Shown here one piece after another: positions 6,325 to 7,327 of a stretch of 7,327 nucleotides of DNA. The translations under genes were made by a program, and so were the position numbers. The notes beneath the pieces are model-generated. The model was not told the origin of the DNA. It saw only the letters and a list, made by a program, of their open reading frames with translations, and searched no databases. The DNA is from JAAYYM01 sp964483545 (lineage in GTDB: Bacteria; Bacillota; Clostridia; Lachnospirales; Lachnospiraceae), in assembly GCA_964483545.1 (NCBI GenBank), contig CAZACC010000096.1:1-7327 (forward strand). The letters are read 5' to 3'. Numbering within the stretch: position 1 is the stretch's first letter; each line of letters opens with the position of its first letter.

Positions 6325-7327
6325 TTGCACATGAAGCAGACGCTCTACTTAAAGTTCATACTGGCCTACCTGATCTTCGGACTGCTCAGTTTTGTCGCAA
6401 TCGCAACCTTTACATCCGATCTGACACTTGATTATCTGATTCAGGACAAAGCTTCTTCCATCTATAAAGAGGCTACTTTAATTTCTACAAAATATGCCTC
6501 TAATTTCTATAAAGATGCCTTGTCAGCTGAGGATGTCAGTGACCAGCTGATTGCGATTGATACCTATGTGTCCTCTCCTATTTGGATTATCAATTCTGAC
6601 GGTAATGTCATATTTAATTCCAGACAGGATATTTCCCCTGATAACCCTATCGTTATGGAGCATTTTGATCCTACCGATACCGGCAACCGTTTCTATATGA
6701 CGGGTGATTTTTATGGGCAGTTTGACGAAAATGTCATCAGTGTATTTTCACCGATTACTTCCAATTTTAAAGTACGCGGTTATGTGGTCATTCATGCTCC
6801 GCTTAAAGAAGTAGAGTCATCCCGTGATAAACTGTTGAACATCTCCTATGTTACACTGGGAATTATATTTATACTGTCCACCACAATTTTGATTGTATTT
6901 ACCGATATGGTATATATTCCACTCAAAAAGATTACAAAAGCTACCGAAGAGTATGCTGCCGGAAATCTGAAATATGAGTTTTCGGTAGATAAGGATGACG
7001 AAATTGGTTATCTCGCGGCTTCGCTAGGATACATGGCCAGCGAACTGAGTCGTTCAGAGGACAACCAGAAAAAGTTTATTGCGAATGTGTCACATGATTT
7101 CCGCTCGCCGCTCACCTCTATCAAGGGTTATCTCGAAGCTATGCTGGACGGCACGATTCCTCCTGAAATGCAGCAAAAATATTTAAAAATCGTACTAAAT
7201 GAAACCAAACGGCTAACAAAACTGACCAGCTCTTTGCTTTCCCTGAATAATCTGAATACAAAAGGAATGCTGTTGGATACAACAGATTTTGATATCAATA
7301 AGATTATTAAGAATGTGACCGCTACCT
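6325..7327 (+). CDS. Membrane sensor histidine kinase, partner of the upstream regulator (cut by window edge)
   Basis: Numbering from ATG 6331, 332 complete codons are visible. TM1 spans about 8-28 (LKFILAYLIFGLLSFVAIAT). An extracellular sensor region covers about 30-170; WIINSDGNVIFNSRQ suggests a PAS/Cache-like fold. TM2 spans about 172-192 (VTLGIIFILSTTILIVF). A HAMP domain follows (about 194-245; IPLKKITKATEEYAAGNL and DEIGYLAASL). The HisKA dimerisation domain has ANVSHDFRSPLTSIKGYLEA with phospho-accepting His255. The ATP-binding domain begins near 315 (LDTTDFDINKII) and is lost at the right edge. TTG at 6325 is taken as start for Shine-Dalgarno spacing; ATG 6331 adds only a two-residue difference. 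It sits one base after the regulator's stop, a classic RR-HK pair. The H-box has DFRSP where many kinases have ELRTP, a conservative variant. The ligand is unknown. Confidence 0.95.
   Translation, partial: MHMKQTLYLKFILAYLIFGLLSFVAIATFTSDLTLDYLIQDKASSIYKEATLISTKYASNFYKDALSAEDVSDQLIAIDTYVSSPIWIINSDGNVIFNSRQDISPDNPIVMEHFDPTDTGNRFYMTGDFYGQFDENVISVFSPITSNFKVRGYVVIHAPLKEVESSRDKLLNISYVTLGIIFILSTTILIVFTDMVYIPLKKITKATEEYAAGNLKYEFSVDKDDEIGYLAASLGYMASELSRSEDNQKKFIANVSHDFRSPLTSIKGYLEAMLDGTIPPEMQQKYLKIVLNETKRLTKLTSSLLSLNNLNTKGMLLDTTDFDINKIIKNVTAT

Overview
The window reads as a chromosomal segment from a low-to-mid GC Gram-positive anaerobe of the Clostridia, most likely Lachnospiraceae. The basis is family resemblance: a Firmicutes-type YhaM exoribonuclease, an Smr-tailed MutS2, AGGAG-type ribosome binding sites, and a membrane-anchored HtrA-like protein beside mutS2. 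The genus is not resolved from sequence alone.

Layout: three genes lie on the minus strand and three on the plus strand, diverging around position 3010-3191. Minus strand, in order of transcription: an HtrA/S1C-like membrane protein with a PDZ domain (3009 to 1645), YhaM 3'-5' exoribonuclease (1546 to 602), and the first 102 codons of a TrmA/RlmD/RlmCD-family rRNA uridine methyltransferase that runs off the left edge (307 to 1). Plus strand: mutS2 (3192-5579), an OmpR/PhoB-type response regulator (5625-6323) and its sensor kinase (from 6325, cut by the right edge after the phospho-accepting histidine region). The last two form a tight two-gene unit.

Non-coding parts: the 294-base gap between yhaM and the methyltransferase is almost entirely one large imperfect palindrome (342-592). 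It has a perfect 26-bp outer arm, a second 27-bp inner arm and two further hairpins in the apex. It has no coding capacity and looks like a MITE-type non-autonomous element, possibly flanked by TA. The divergent gap carries a good minus-strand promoter (TTGTAA-N17-TATAAT) for the HtrA-like gene and a second, smaller palindromic segment (3085-3154). That segment shares an 18-of-21 motif with the apex of the large element.

The genes are mostly housekeeping: RNA decay (YhaM), rRNA modification, MutS2 (DNA recombination control and ribosome-collision response) and envelope signalling. The most unusual protein is the HtrA-like one: all three positions expected to hold the His-Asp-Ser catalytic triad appear substituted, so it is probably a pseudoprotease that binds rather than cuts. 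No phage, CRISPR, tRNA or rRNA genes are visible.
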